The notes under the pieces: model-generated
The model's input: only the letters and a program-made list of their open reading frames with translations
The model's database searches: none
What the model was told of the DNA's origin: nothing
In this document: piece after piece, positions 16,618-25,118 of the stretch
Numbering within the stretch: the first letter of the stretch is position 1
Layout of the letters: every line of letters begins with the position of its first letter
NCBI RefSeq assembly: GCF_035989245.1
Contig: NZ_JAYMFF010000015.1
Span: 62,001 to 126,000, forward strand
Origin: Adlercreutzia wanghongyangiae
GTDB lineage: Bacteria; Actinomycetota; Coriobacteriia; Coriobacteriales; Eggerthellaceae
Length of the DNA: 64,000 nucleotides
Direction of reading: 5' to 3'
Position numbers and translations under genes: made by a program

Positions 16618-18792
16618 CTACTTCCAGAACAGGAAGGTATCCAGCACGTTCTGGTAAGCCCAGGGGTACACATCGGCGTACCAACCTGTTTCGGGCACCA
16701 AGCACAACAGCGTGCTGTACATCACCGACACGCCCACCAACACCAGAAACACACTGAGCATCAGCTGGCGCGCCGTGCCCTCGGCAGGCACCTGCTCGTT
16801 CACCACGAAGCACAGCAACATGGCGGCGGCCAGGAACATGAAGCTGAAGTCGGCATAGTAGCGCTGCAGAATGCCCGCCAGCTCGGCATCGGCCAAAGCC
16901 ACGATGACGCCCGACGCCAGCAACACCACGATAACGCCCATGATGGTGCGCGTGAAGCGCTGACGGGCGCGCATGCCCAGAATGCGGCGCGAGAACGCGA
17001 TGATCCACAGAATGGGCAGGCAGGCGAAGATGCCGCCGAAGGTGACCTCCTTGATGGTCTGCCCCATGTAGGTGGTGTCGAAGGGTGCCGGCTGCAAAAA
17101 CGGGAACACGCCCGTCATGCACGGCGGCTGCAGGAAATAGGCGAAGAACGCCGGTGCCAGGCGCCCCACGTTCATACCGCGCTTGGTCATATCGTTCACC
17201 GTAAGGTTGTAGTTGGCGCCGAAGTCGGTAAGCGAGCCGAACCGCGCGTAGTTGTAGGCCATGATACCGGCAGCTACCAGCACATAGGGAGCCGCCAGGC
17301 AGGCGAACTCCCGCACGCCCGCCGCCGTGAGCAGGCGGCGCTCGGTGATGTAGGTGCGCCAGAACAGCGGGAAGGCCAAAAGCGACAGCACCAGCAACTG
17401 CGGACGGCAGCCGGCCACGAGCGCCATGCACAGCGAGCCCGCGAACAGCCACGCGCAACGGTGGCTCGACAGGCGCGAGCGCGTCCAGCAGTACAGGCCC
17501 CACACCGAGAAGGCCAGGCCGCACATAATGGGCAGCGAATAGAACGTGGGGAACTTCACCAGATACAAGATGCCGCTGCAGGCCACCAAGGGTATCTGCA
17601 GCAGCAGATACACACCCAGGCTGACGGCGCGGAAGTGATAGCGCGCGAAGCGATCGAGCAAGGCCGTGGCCCCCAGCACGAAGGCGATGGCCATGATCAG
17701 CACGCCGATGGCCGTGGGAAAGTTCGCGCCCGTGAGCAAATAGAAGGGCAGGTAGAACAGCAGCACCGGCACCACGCCGAAGTACACATAGTAGCGTCCG
17801 TCGTAGTAAGCCACATCGAACAGGTACTTCTCCCCCGTTTCCTTCTGCAGCTCATCGCGGGCGCCCTTGTCGTAGGGATCGCTCATGTCCTGCAGCCACT
17901 GGGGCGGCTCCTCTTCCAGATACAGCTTGCCCTCGGCCATCGACCGGGCCAGCTCGGCATATTGCTGGGCGTTGTCGCCGCCCACCTCGAAGGTGTTCAC
18001 CAGCGAGGTGCCATCCCACGAACCGTAGTTGTAGGACGCCGTGGCCACCCCCACCAGATTCGACCCGAACAGCAGGAAGCTCGTAAGCAGCACCACCTCC
18101 ACGGCCACGGCGCATACGATGCCCACCTTCGACTTGCGGGGATTCTCCACGATGCGGATGCGGTAGATGGCCGATTTCGGCCGGAAGGCGTAACCTAAAA
18201 GCATGATGCCCAGCACCGTGCCGAAGCGCAGCAAGCTGAACTCGAAGGGGCGGTGCGCGTTCAAGTAGATGCCGTCAAGCATAATGGGATACGACACATC
18301 GTCGCCCACCACCTCGATGCGCAGATTCTCCACGAGGCCCGCCGTCTGCAGGTTGATGTACTTCGTGCGCTCGCCATGAGTGGATACATCCACCAGCGGC
18401 ACCCCCACCGTATACTCGGTGGAATCGAAGTAGGTCTGGTGCGCCGCATCGGTGAACTGGATTTTCAGCGTCACGTTCTGAGCCGGCTGATCTGCGGCGA
18501 AGTCCACCTTGATGTTGTGGATCTCGGTATTCAGGTGGGAGAACTCCAGCACATGGTCGATGGAGGTGAGCGGATAGGCCCCGTCCTCCGCCGGCATATC
18601 CAGGCGGTTCTCGAGATTGATGGTCTGGTATCCCGCCGATGCGAAGAAGTTGTAGTTGAACACGAACACTTCCAGCAAGGCGGCCACCAGCACCAGCAGG
18701 GCCACCACCCGCGCCACCCGCAGCAGGGTGCCGCGGTACACCAGCATGAAATGCTCGAAGGTATAGGCTATGTTCTCGCGCACGGTGGGCAT
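16618..18792 (-). CDS. Large polytopic membrane protein, glycosyltransferase-like
   Basis: A 724-residue protein. One membrane helix near the N-terminus (VVALLVLVAALLEVFVF) is followed by an external beta-rich domain of about 150 residues, then roughly ten hydrophobic helices with short loops (FGVVPVLLFYLPFYLLTG, MGVIVVLLASGVIVA). The architecture resembles GT-C-fold polyprenyl-phosphate sugar transferases, but no metal-binding acidic motif is certain. It would act in cell-envelope glycan assembly if so. The ATG at 18792 lacks a ribosome binding site. Instead TATAAT ends 7 nt before it, so the message is probably leaderless. No operon partner is seen. Confidence 0.6.
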   Translation of the reverse strand: MPTVRENIAYTFEHFMLVYRGTLLRVARVVALLVLVAALLEVFVFNYNFFASAGYQTINLENRLDMPAEDGAYPLTSIDHVLEFSHLNTEIHNIKVDFAADQPAQNVTLKIQFTDAAHQTYFDSTEYTVGVPLVDVSTHGERTKYINLQTAGLVENLRIEVVGDDVSYPIMLDGIYLNAHRPFEFSLLRFGTVLGIMLLGYAFRPKSAIYRIRIVENPRKSKVGIVCAVAVEVVLLTSFLLFGSNLVGVATASYNYGSWDGTSLVNTFEVGGDNAQQYAELARSMAEGKLYLEEEPPQWLQDMSDPYDKGARDELQKETGEKYLFDVAYYDGRYYVYFGVVPVLLFYLPFYLLTGANFPTAIGVLIMAIAFVLGATALLDRFARYHFRAVSLGVYLLLQIPLVACSGILYLVKFPTFYSLPIMCGLAFSVWGLYCWTRSRLSSHRCAWLFAGSLCMALVAGCRPQLLVLSLLAFPLFWRTYITERRLLTAAGVREFACLAAPYVLVAAGIMAYNYARFGSLTDFGANYNLTVNDMTKRGMNVGRLAPAFFAYFLQPPCMTGVFPFLQPAPFDTTYMGQTIKEVTFGGIFACLPILWIIAFSRRILGMRARQRFTRTIMGVIVVLLASGVIVALADAELAGILQRYYADFSFMFLAAAMLLCFVVNEQVPAEGTARQLMLSVFLVLVGVSVMYSTLLCLVPETGWYADVYPWAYQNVLDTFLFWK

Positions 18793-18799
18793 GAGGAGA

Positions 18800-18805
18800 A
18801 TTATA
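18800..18805 (-). promoter_or_regulatory. -10 element placing transcription start at the ATG (leaderless)
   Basis: On the minus strand TATAAT is followed by TCTCCTC and then the ATG at 18792. Initiation 7-8 nt past the -10 would begin at or next to the A of the start codon. TTCTGC at 17-nt spacing is a weak -35. Confidence 0.5.
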
Positions 18806-18889
18806 CCGTAGGGAATTACGCCGCAGAACATTATTCCGCCAGAGCGAATTTCAATCTGCCCCGAAAGCGAAAACGGTCATACCCCGATC

Positions 18890-18971
18890 GTAGGGGCGGC
18901 CTTTAGACCGCCCGATTAAGTGGAAATGGACCGCATGAAAAAGGGGCGGCTCAAGCCGCCCCCTACGGGCT
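18890..18971. repeat. Pair of GC-rich palindromes of the CCGTAG/CTACGG family
   Basis: Two hairpins, GGGGCGGCCTTTAGACCGCCC and GGGGCGGCTCAAGCCGCCCC, lie about 60 nt apart in opposite orientation, so that GTAGGGGCGG opens the pair and CCGCCCCCTACGG closes it. They resemble the elements at 40512, 47235-47722 and 55049-55384. They lie between the adk stop and the membrane-protein promoter. Confidence 0.75.
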
Positions 18972-19025
18972 CCAATGCATGAACCCCATCACGCGCCCCG
19001 GAATGGCGCGCAAAGCGCCTTGGGA

Positions 19026-19655
19026 TTACAGCTTCAACGCTTCCTTCACGTCGGCGTACACCACTTCCGGATCGCGATCACCGTCGATGGTGACCAGCAG
19101 CTCGCAACCGCGATAGTAGTCGATCAACGGACTGGTGGACGTCTCGTACACATCGAGGCGGTTGCGCACGGTGGCCTCGTTGTCATCGTCGCGCTGGTAC
19201 ATCTCGCCACCGCACTTCGGGCAGGTGTCGCCGTCGGCGGCGCTGCCGATGTAGCCGCAAGCGCGGCACATGCGACGCGACGTGAGACGGCCCACGATCA
19301 CCTCGGGATCCACATCGATGAGCAGAGCGGCATCCAGCGGGCGACCCAGCTTGGAAAGCTCGGCATCCAGCGCCACGGCCTGGGCCGAGGTGCGGGGGAA
19401 GCCGTCCAGGATGAAGCCGTTCGCGGTGTCGCCGTCCTGCAGGCGCTCGGTCACCAGACCAATGATCACATCGTCGGGCACCAGATCGCCGGCATCCATA
19501 TAGGACTTGGCCTTCAGCCCCAGATCGGTACCGGCAGCCACGGCAGCGCGCAGCATATCGCCTGTGGAGATGTGGGGCAAGCTGAACTCCTGCACCAGCT
19601 TAGCCGCCTGGGTACCCTTGCCAGCACCGGGAGCTCCCAGAAGCACGATGTTCAT
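19026..19655 (-). CDS. adk: Adenylate kinase, zinc-binding long form
   Basis: A 209-residue protein that interconverts ATP + AMP and 2 ADP. The P-loop GAPGAGKGTQ is at residues 7-16. ISTGDMLRAAV binds the NMP, and GFILDGFPRT follows. The LID domain carries four cysteines (CRACGYIG and CPKCGGEM), the zinc-stabilised long form. The ATG at 19655 follows AAGGAAA; an in-frame TTG five codons upstream is not needed. It follows secY, as in many bacteria, but a strong terminator separates the two, so it has its own promoter. Confidence 0.97.
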   Translation of the reverse strand: MNIVLLGAPGAGKGTQAAKLVQEFSLPHISTGDMLRAAVAAGTDLGLKAKSYMDAGDLVPDDVIIGLVTERLQDGDTANGFILDGFPRTSAQAVALDAELSKLGRPLDAALLIDVDPEVIVGRLTSRRMCRACGYIGSAADGDTCPKCGGEMYQRDDDNEATVRNRLDVYETSTSPLIDYYRGCELLVTIDGDRDPEVVYADVKEALKL

Positions 19656-19696
19656 GTTGTTTCCTTTCAAAGATACTCGCTCTCGTCGATGGGGTC

Positions 19697-19705
19697 ATTG
19701 TAGCA
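19697..19705 (-). promoter_or_regulatory. Extended -10 promoter of adk
   Basis: The minus strand reads TGCTACAAT, an extended -10 (TGn plus TACAAT) lying 41 nt before the adk ATG. No good -35 is present, which an extended -10 can tolerate. Confidence 0.45.
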
Positions 19706-19808
19706 AACCAGCCCAAGACCCGCCGAGGATTTCAAGAGAACGGCGCACTCGTGGCGGAACGGGGACGCATTACGATCCCCTCCCGCAGCACTTCAACGCC
19801 TTACAAGC

Positions 19809-19837
19809 AAAAAGGGGCGGGATTGCTCCCGCCCCTT
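19809..19837 (-). terminator. Rho-independent terminator of the ribosomal/secY operon
   Basis: AAGGGGCGGG and CCCGCCCCTT form a perfect 10-bp stem with a 6-nt loop, followed on the minus strand by TTTTT. It begins 24 nt after the secY stop. Confidence 0.92.
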
Positions 19838-19860
19838 CGACATGCGCCGAATGCACTTCC

Positions 19861-21141
19861 CTACTTGAAGAAGCCTTCGTAGTTGTACATCTTCAACTGG
19901 CTCTCGATCTTGCTCATGGTGTCGAGGGCAACGCCGATCATAATGAGAATGGACGTGCCGCCGAACGCCTGAATAAGCTGATTGCCCGTAAAGAAGAAGA
20001 TGATCGTGGGCACCACGGCGATCAGTGCAATGAAGATGCCACCAGGCAGTGTCACGCGGTTGATCACGTTCTTGATGTACTGCACCGTAGCCGTGCCCGG
20101 ACGCACGCCCGGAATGAAGCCGCCCTGCTTGCGGATGTTGTCCGCCGTCTCCTCGGGATTGAACACCATGGAGGTGTAGAAATACGCGAAGAACACGATG
20201 AGCAGGATGGTGAGCACCCAGTTCAGCCAACCGGTGGAGCACCAATCGGCGAACGTGGTCAGCCAGCCCACATTGAAGATGGCGGCCAGCTGAGCCGGGA
20301 AGTAAATGATGCAGCTCGCGAAGATGATCGGGATAACGCCCGCGGCGTTCACCTTCAGCGGGATGTAGGTGGACTGGCCACCCATCATCTTACGACCCTG
20401 CACGCGCTTGGCGTAGTTCACCGGAATGCGGCGCTGGGCGCGTTCCACGAAGATGATCAGCGGGATGCACACCAGCACCACCGCCAAAATCACGAGGGTC
20501 AGCGCGATGCCCGTACCCAGGTCGCTCGTCAGCGTGGCCGACGAGAAGATAGCGGACGGCACACGCGACACGATGCTCACGAAGATGATGAGCGACATGC
20601 CGTTGCCGATGCCGCGCTGGGTGATGAGCTCGCCCATCCACATGATGAAGGCAGTGCCGGCCACCAGCGTGAACACGATGATGGCGTCGGTCAGAAGCTC
20701 GGGCACCTCGGTGGAGAACTGCACACCGTAAGCCGGCGACTTGAACAGCAGCAGGTAGCCGATGGCGTTGATGAGGCCGAGGCCCAACGTCAGGTAGCGG
20801 GTCACCTGGGTGATCTTGCGACGGCCGGTGTCGCCTTCGCGCGCCCAGCGTCCCACGGCGGGAATAACGCCCTGCATCAGCTGCATGATAATGGATGCCG
20901 TGATGTAGGGCATGATGCCCAGCGAGAACACCGAGAAATTCGAAAGCGCGCCGCCCGTGAACAAGTCCAGCATGGTCATGGCCACACCGGTGTCTTGGAA
21001 GGCCGAGGCAAACTCATGGAAGGGAATGCCCGGCACCGGCACGTAGGCACCGAAGCGGTACAGCGCAAGAATAGCCAGCGTGAAGAGGATCTTCTTGCGC
21101 AGCTCCGGAACCTTGAATGCGTCAAGAATTGACCTTAGCAA
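19861..21141 (-). CDS. secY: Protein translocase subunit SecY
   Basis: A 426-residue protein of normal length with ten membrane helices; it forms the channel of the Sec translocon. Family-typical segments include LALYRFGAYVPVPGI near the N-terminus, GIMPYITASIIMQL, and the cytoplasmic loop with RRIPVNYAKRVQGR. Its start overlaps the end of rplO by 7 bases, giving tight coupling to the ribosomal operon. It is the last gene before the terminator. Confidence 0.98.
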   Translation of the reverse strand: MLRSILDAFKVPELRKKILFTLAILALYRFGAYVPVPGIPFHEFASAFQDTGVAMTMLDLFTGGALSNFSVFSLGIMPYITASIIMQLMQGVIPAVGRWAREGDTGRRKITQVTRYLTLGLGLINAIGYLLLFKSPAYGVQFSTEVPELLTDAIIVFTLVAGTAFIMWMGELITQRGIGNGMSLIIFVSIVSRVPSAIFSSATLTSDLGTGIALTLVILAVVLVCIPLIIFVERAQRRIPVNYAKRVQGRKMMGGQSTYIPLKVNAAGVIPIIFASCIIYFPAQLAAIFNVGWLTTFADWCSTGWLNWVLTILLIVFFAYFYTSMVFNPEETADNIRKQGGFIPGVRPGTATVQYIKNVINRVTLPGGIFIALIAVVPTIIFFFTGNQLIQAFGGTSILIMIGVALDTMSKIESQLKMYNYEGFFK

Positions 21142-21584
21142 GGCTCTTCGACCTTTCCTCCGGCCGCCTCGATCTTCGCCTTGGCGGAAGCGGACACCTT
21201 GTCGACGCGCACCGTGAGGGCCTTGGTGATCTCACCGTCGCCCAGCACCTTCACCAGGGCGTCGGCATGCTTGATGATGCCCTTGGCCTTCAGGGAATCG
21301 CCGTCCACCACGTCGCCGGCCTCGAACTTGGCCTCGAGACGGCTCACGTTCACCGGCAGGTACTCGACGCGGTTGATGTTGCGGAAGCCGGGCAGCTTCG
21401 GCAGACGACGGGCCAGCGGAGTCTGGCCGCCCTCGAAGCCGGCGCCCTTGCCGCCACCGGCACGGGACTTCTGGCCGTTCATGCCGCGACCGGCGGTCTT
21501 GCCGGTACCGGAGGCGGGGCCGCGACCCACGCGCTTGCGGTTCTTCGTGGAGCCCTCAGCGGGGCGCAGATCCTTGAGTTCCAT
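21135..21584 (-). CDS. rplO: 50S ribosomal protein L15
   Basis: A 149-residue protein. The N-terminal Gly/Arg-rich extension (RVGRGPASGTGKTAGRGMNG) threads into 23S rRNA. The C-terminal domain ends KIEAAGGKVEE. AAAAGGAGATTTACGTAC precedes the ATG. Unusually, 377 nt separate it from rpmD, which is next to it in most bacteria; that spacer is highly structured. Confidence 0.97.
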   Translation of the reverse strand: MELKDLRPAEGSTKNRKRVGRGPASGTGKTAGRGMNGQKSRAGGGKGAGFEGGQTPLARRLPKLPGFRNINRVEYLPVNVSRLEAKFEAGDVVDGDSLKAKGIIKHADALVKVLGDGEITKALTVRVDKVSASAKAKIEAAGGKVEEPC

Positions 21585-21655
21585 GTACGTAAATCTCCTT
21601 TTCGCTCTCTGACCGGCGCTTTTTCTTCTCGCCAGCCAGTGCTAGCAGCTCGCCG

Positions 21656-21715
21656 CTAGCAACTACCTTCTATCATGGCAACGGCGCGAACCCCACGGTC
21701 CACGCCGATTGTCAT
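21656..21715 (-). CDS. Possible 19-residue leader peptide ahead of rplO
   Basis: GAGGAATTAGG precedes an ATG at 21715 opening a 19-codon frame (MTIGVDRGVRAVAMIEGSC) ending in TAG at 21656, about 70 nt before rplO. It immediately follows a hairpin (CCCC-ACCT-GGGG flanked by T and A runs). It may be a translated leader or a chance frame. Confidence 0.3.
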   Translation of the reverse strand: MTIGVDRGVRAVAMIEGSC

Positions 21716-21731
21716 CCTAATTCCTCTTTAT

Positions 21732-21950
21732 CTTTTTACCCCAGGTGGGGAAAAGACAGCGAGGGTTCGACAGGTGCCTGCAATTGGCCCGCCTTTGGGC
21801 CAAGCGGCCTTCGTGCCGCGCCGCGCCCCGAACAGTCAACAATCCAGCGGATTGTTGAGCACTGCCTAGGCGCCCGAGAGGGCGCGTTCTGAGCAGCGCA
21901 GCTGATCAGAACTGCCAGGTGCCTGTCGGAGCCGCAGCGGAGGCTCCGAA
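21732..21950 (-). other. Structured spacer between rpmD and rplO with a train of hairpins
   Basis: Successive stems: CCCC/GGGG (21738-21749, flanked by T and A runs), TTGGCCC/GGGCCAA (21784-21803), GCGGC/GCCGC (21804-21819), CAACAATCC/GGATTGTTG (21837-21857, three-base loop), CGCCC/GGGCG (21871-21884), TTCTGA/TCAGAA (21887-21911) and TCGGAGCC/GGCTCCGA (21926-21949). A 10-bp sequence, CAGGTGCCTG, occurs at 21771-21780 and again at 21916-21925, bracketing most of the hairpins like a target duplication. No known riboswitch or ribosomal leader class is recognised. Confidence 0.7.
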
Positions 21951-21961
21951 GTGGGAGAAAT

Positions 21962-22153
21962 TTAAATTTCTTCCACTTCAATCAGATGTTTGACGGTAAA
22001 GATCATACCGCGCACGCTCTCGTTGTCCACCTGCTCGACGCTGTCGCCAATGCGATGCAGGCCCAGGGCGCGCAGGGTGCGACCCTGATTCGGCTTGCGG
22101 CCGATGGGGCTCTTCACCTGGGTGAGGCGCAGGGTCTTCTTAGTCTCAGCCAT
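21962..22153 (-). CDS. rpmD: 50S ribosomal protein L30
   Basis: A 63-residue protein of the standard short bacterial form (LTQVKSPIGRKPNQGRTLRA, then LGL). Its ATG overlaps the rpsE stop (TAATG), so it is translationally coupled to rpsE. The hairpin-rich spacer follows directly. Confidence 0.96.
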   Translation of the reverse strand: MAETKKTLRLTQVKSPIGRKPNQGRTLRALGLHRIGDSVEQVDNESVRGMIFTVKHLIEVEEI

Positions 22154-22683
22154 TAGTTCTCCTTCCCACCGAACATCTCGGCCACGGAGATGCCACGACG
22201 CTCGGCAACCTGGGCGGGGCTCTCCATGCCCTTCAGGCCCTCGGCGGCAGCCTTAACGATGTTCATGGCGTTGTCGGTGCCCAGCGACTTGGTGATGACG
22301 TTCTGCACGCCCGCGAGCTCCATGATGGCGCGCACCGGGCCGCCGGCGAGCACGCCGGTACCGGGAACGGCCGGCTTGATCAGCACGCGGCCGGCACCGT
22401 ACTCGCCCAGAATCTCGTGGGGCACGGAACCCTCGGCGGTCAGCGGAACCGTGAACATGTTCTTCTTCGCGTCCTCGACGCCCTTCTTGATGGCGGTGGG
22501 CACTTCCTGGGACTTGCCCATGCCCACGCCCACGCGACCGTTGCCGTCGCCCACGACCACCAGCGCGGTCAGGCCGAAACGGCGGCCGCCCTTGACGACC
22601 TTGGACACGCGGTTGATGAATACAACGCGCTCCTGCAGCTCGGGAGTAGTGCTCTCCTGCTGACGGTTGTTGTTACGAGCCAT
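22153..22683 (-). CDS. rpsE: 30S ribosomal protein S5
   Basis: A 176-residue protein. The N-terminal double-stranded-RNA-binding fold (RVSKVVKGGRRFGLTALVVV) and the GNGRVGVGMGKSQEVP segment are typical, followed by the C-terminal alpha/beta domain (GAGRVLIKPAVPGTGVLAGG). Part of the 30S decoding/fidelity region, at the usual place after rplR. Confidence 0.98.
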   Translation of the reverse strand: MARNNNRQQESTTPELQERVVFINRVSKVVKGGRRFGLTALVVVGDGNGRVGVGMGKSQEVPTAIKKGVEDAKKNMFTVPLTAEGSVPHEILGEYGAGRVLIKPAVPGTGVLAGGPVRAIMELAGVQNVITKSLGTDNAMNIVKAAAEGLKGMESPAQVAERRGISVAEMFGGKEN

Positions 22684-22698
22684 AAGCTAAAACTCCTT

Positions 22699-23067
22699 CT
22701 AGAATTTCAAACCTGCTTCACGGGCAGCTTCGGCCAGAGCCTTCACGCGCCCATGATACAGGTGGCCGCCACGGTCGAACACAACTTCCGTCACGCCGTT
22801 TTCCTGAGCCAACTTGCCGACGATGGTGCCGAGCTCGGCCGCGCCCTCCACGGTGGAGCCGCTCTTGCCGGTGGCCTTGAAGGCCTCGCCAAGGGTGGAA
22901 ACGCCGCAGATGGTGGTGTGAGCCACATCGTCGATGACCTGCACGTAGATATTGCTGTTGCTGCGCGTCACGCACAGACGCGGACGAGCTGCAGTGCCGG
23001 AGATCTTGCCGCGCACGCGACGATGGCGACGGGCAAGACGGGCCTGCTTCTCCTGTTGCTTATTCAT
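22699..23067 (-). CDS. rplR: 50S ribosomal protein L18
   Basis: A 122-residue 5S-rRNA-binding protein. The basic N-terminus (RLARRHRRVRGKISGTAARP) is followed by the conserved LCVTRSNSNIYVQVIDD and, at the end, FDRGGHLYHGRVKALAEAAR. It sits between rplF and rpsE with short gaps. Confidence 0.98.
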   Translation of the reverse strand: MNKQQEKQARLARRHRRVRGKISGTAARPRLCVTRSNSNIYVQVIDDVAHTTICGVSTLGEAFKATGKSGSTVEGAAELGTIVGKLAQENGVTEVVFDRGGHLYHGRVKALAEAAREAGLKF

Positions 23068-23100
23068 AGGTTAATCCCTTCAATCAGCTACCGAATAGGC

Positions 23101-23640
23101 TTAGTCTTTGCCGGCCTTGCCAGCCTTGCGGCGGACATGCTCGCCCTCGTAGCGAATGCCCTTGCCCTTGTAGGGCTCCGGCTTACGCCACTTGCGGATG
23201 TTCGCGGCAACCTGGCCGACCTGTTCCTTGCTGGGGCCGGAGACCACGATCTCGGTCTGGGACGGCACCTCGAAGGTAATGTCCTCGGGAGCCTCCACCA
23301 GCACCGGGTGGGAATAGCCCAGCTGCATCTCAAGGTCCTTGCCCTTGAGAGCGGCACGGTAGCCGACGCCGACGAGCTGCAGCTTCTTGGAGAAGCCGGC
23401 CGACACGCCCTCAACCATGTTGGCGAGCAGCGTACGGGTCAGGCCGTGAGCGCTCTTGGACTCACGAGTGTCGTCGGGACGGGTCACGATAAGCTCATCG
23501 CCCTCGCGGGTGATGGTCATGGACGGCAAAAACGTACGGGTCAGTTCGCCCTTGGGGCCCTTCACCGTCACCGTCTGGCCGTCGATGGTCACATCGACGC
23601 CGGCAGGAACGGGAATGGGCATCTTACCGATACGAGACAT
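23101..23640 (-). CDS. rplF: 50S ribosomal protein L6
   Basis: A 179-residue protein with two related alpha/beta domains. The N-terminus MSRIGKMPIPVPAGV and the C-terminal KWRKPEPYKGKGIRYEGE motif are diagnostic. It sits in the standard order between rpsH and rplR. GAAAGGAAGG precedes the ATG. Confidence 0.98.
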   Translation of the reverse strand: MSRIGKMPIPVPAGVDVTIDGQTVTVKGPKGELTRTFLPSMTITREGDELIVTRPDDTRESKSAHGLTRTLLANMVEGVSAGFSKKLQLVGVGYRAALKGKDLEMQLGYSHPVLVEAPEDITFEVPSQTEIVVSGPSKEQVGQVAANIRKWRKPEPYKGKGIRYEGEHVRRKAGKAGKD

Positions 23641-23658
23641 ATGCTCTACCTTCCTTTC

Positions 23659-24057
23659 CTACCACAGATAGGCGATGACCTCGCCGCCGATGCCCTCTTT
23701 GCGGGCATCGCGGTCGGTCATAACGCCGCGGGACGTCGAGATGATGGCCGTGCCGAGACCGCCGAGCACGCGGGGCAGCTCGTCCTTGCCGGCGTAGATA
23801 CGCAGGCCGGGCTTGGAGATGCGCTTGATGCCGCGGATGGTCTTGGCCTTCTTCGGGCCGTACTTGAGAGTGATCTCAAGGGTGGCGCGGGGCTCGCCGT
23901 CGATCACGTCGAAGCGCTGGATGTAGCCTTCCTGCTCCATGATGCGCACGATCTCGACGAGCTTCTTGCTCGACGGCATGGAAACCGTCGCCTTGCCGGC
24001 AGACTGGCCGTTGCGCACGCGCGTCAGCATGTCTGCGATGGGGTCGGTCATTGTCAT
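23659..24057 (-). CDS. rpsH: 30S ribosomal protein S8
   Basis: A 132-residue protein, the usual S8 length. The start is MTMTDPIADMLTRVRNGQ and the end is ISTSRGVMTDRDARKEGIGG with VIAYLW, the conserved rRNA-binding C-terminus. The ATG at 24057 follows AAAGGAG; an in-frame extension upstream is Arg-rich and not credible. In other bacteria S8 is the translational repressor of this operon. Confidence 0.98.
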   Translation of the reverse strand: MTMTDPIADMLTRVRNGQSAGKATVSMPSSKKLVEIVRIMEQEGYIQRFDVIDGEPRATLEITLKYGPKKAKTIRGIKRISKPGLRIYAGKDELPRVLGGLGTAIISTSRGVMTDRDARKEGIGGEVIAYLW

Positions 24058-24162
24058 GTTGTGTTTCTCCTTTGATCCGTGATGAACCGCACGTCCGGTT
24101 CGTCGGCGCCCATAGCGCCTCCGCCTGTAACGTGGGCACACCCTGAAACGTGGGCGGGTTTC

Positions 24163-24348
24163 CTACCAGGAAGCCTTGGTCACGCCGGGCAGCTCGCCTT
24201 TGTTAGCCAACTCACGCACGCAAATGCGGCACAGGCCGAACTTGCGATAGTAGGCGCGGGGACGTCCGCAACGGGTGCAGCGGTTGTGCTGACGCGTCGA
24301 GAACTTCGGTTCGCGCTTGGCTTTGGCGATCATCGATTTCTTAGCCAT
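24163..24348 (-). CDS. rpsZ: 30S ribosomal protein S14, zinc-binding type Z
   Basis: A 61-residue protein, the short S14 form. Two CxxC pairs (CTRCGRP and CRICVRE) bind zinc. Full-length zinc-independent S14 lacks these. It lies in the normal slot between rplE and rpsH. Confidence 0.97.
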   Translation of the reverse strand: MAKKSMIAKAKREPKFSTRQHNRCTRCGRPRAYYRKFGLCRICVRELANKGELPGVTKASW

Positions 24349-24437
24349 GCATTCCTTCTTTCTTATGCCTTCAAGCCCGCATTCCTTTCGCGGACTTAAA
24401 ACCTGAGGTTACGCGACGAGGCTTTGCGCCTGTCGTT

Positions 24438-24989
24438 TTACTTGCTCTTGAACGGGAAGCCCAGCGCAGTCAGCAGCGCGAAGGCGCCCTCGTTCTCGCC
24501 GGCATTGGTGACAAAGGTGATGTCCATGCCGCGGGTGCGGTCGATCTTGTCGTACTCGATCTCGGGGAAGATCAGCTGCTCGGTGATGCCGAGCGTGTAG
24601 TTGCCGCGGCCGTCGAAGCTCTTCGGCGAGATACCGCGGAAGTCGCGGACACGGGGAAGAGCGGTGGCCAGCAGACGATCGAGGAACTCCCACATGCGGT
24701 CGCCACGCAGGGTCACCTTGCAGCCGATAGCCTGGCCCTCGCGCACATGGAAGCCGGCGATGGACTTCTTGGCGCGGGTCACGCAGGGCTGCTGGCCGGT
24801 GATGATGCGCATGTCGTTCATGGCGGCATCGAGCAGCTTGGAGTCGCCGGCGGCGGCGCCAACGCCCATGTTCACCACGATCTTCTCGAGGCGGGGCACG
24901 CAGTTGATGTTCTTGATGCCGAGCTGCTCAACGAGCGCCGGCACGATCTCGGTCTGGTACTTGACCTTCAGACGAGGAGTTTCAGCCAT
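24438..24989 (-). CDS. rplE: 50S ribosomal protein L5
   Basis: A 183-residue 5S-rRNA-binding protein. The segments VPRLEKIVVNMGVG and RDFRGISPKSFDGRGNYTLG are characteristic. The 172-nt gap to rplX, with a strong hairpin, is unusual here; in most bacteria the two genes nearly touch. Confidence 0.98.
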   Translation of the reverse strand: MAETPRLKVKYQTEIVPALVEQLGIKNINCVPRLEKIVVNMGVGAAAGDSKLLDAAMNDMRIITGQQPCVTRAKKSIAGFHVREGQAIGCKVTLRGDRMWEFLDRLLATALPRVRDFRGISPKSFDGRGNYTLGITEQLIFPEIEYDKIDRTRGMDITFVTNAGENEGAFALLTALGFPFKSK

Positions 24990-25118
24990 CAGTCTTTGCC
25001 TTTCTTCGATGGATTAAACGCGGGATTTCCGACCCCGCGTCCCCGGGACCTTCCCGGGGCCATAGCGCGCACGCGCGCGATTGGATATTGTCCCACAGTA
25101 CGGGCCTTTATCCAAGAA

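Noticed and set aside
21736..21981. An 81-codon minus-strand frame in the rpmD-rplO spacer
   Set aside because: It starts inside rpmD, has no ribosome binding site and is interrupted in meaning by the hairpin-rich sequence.
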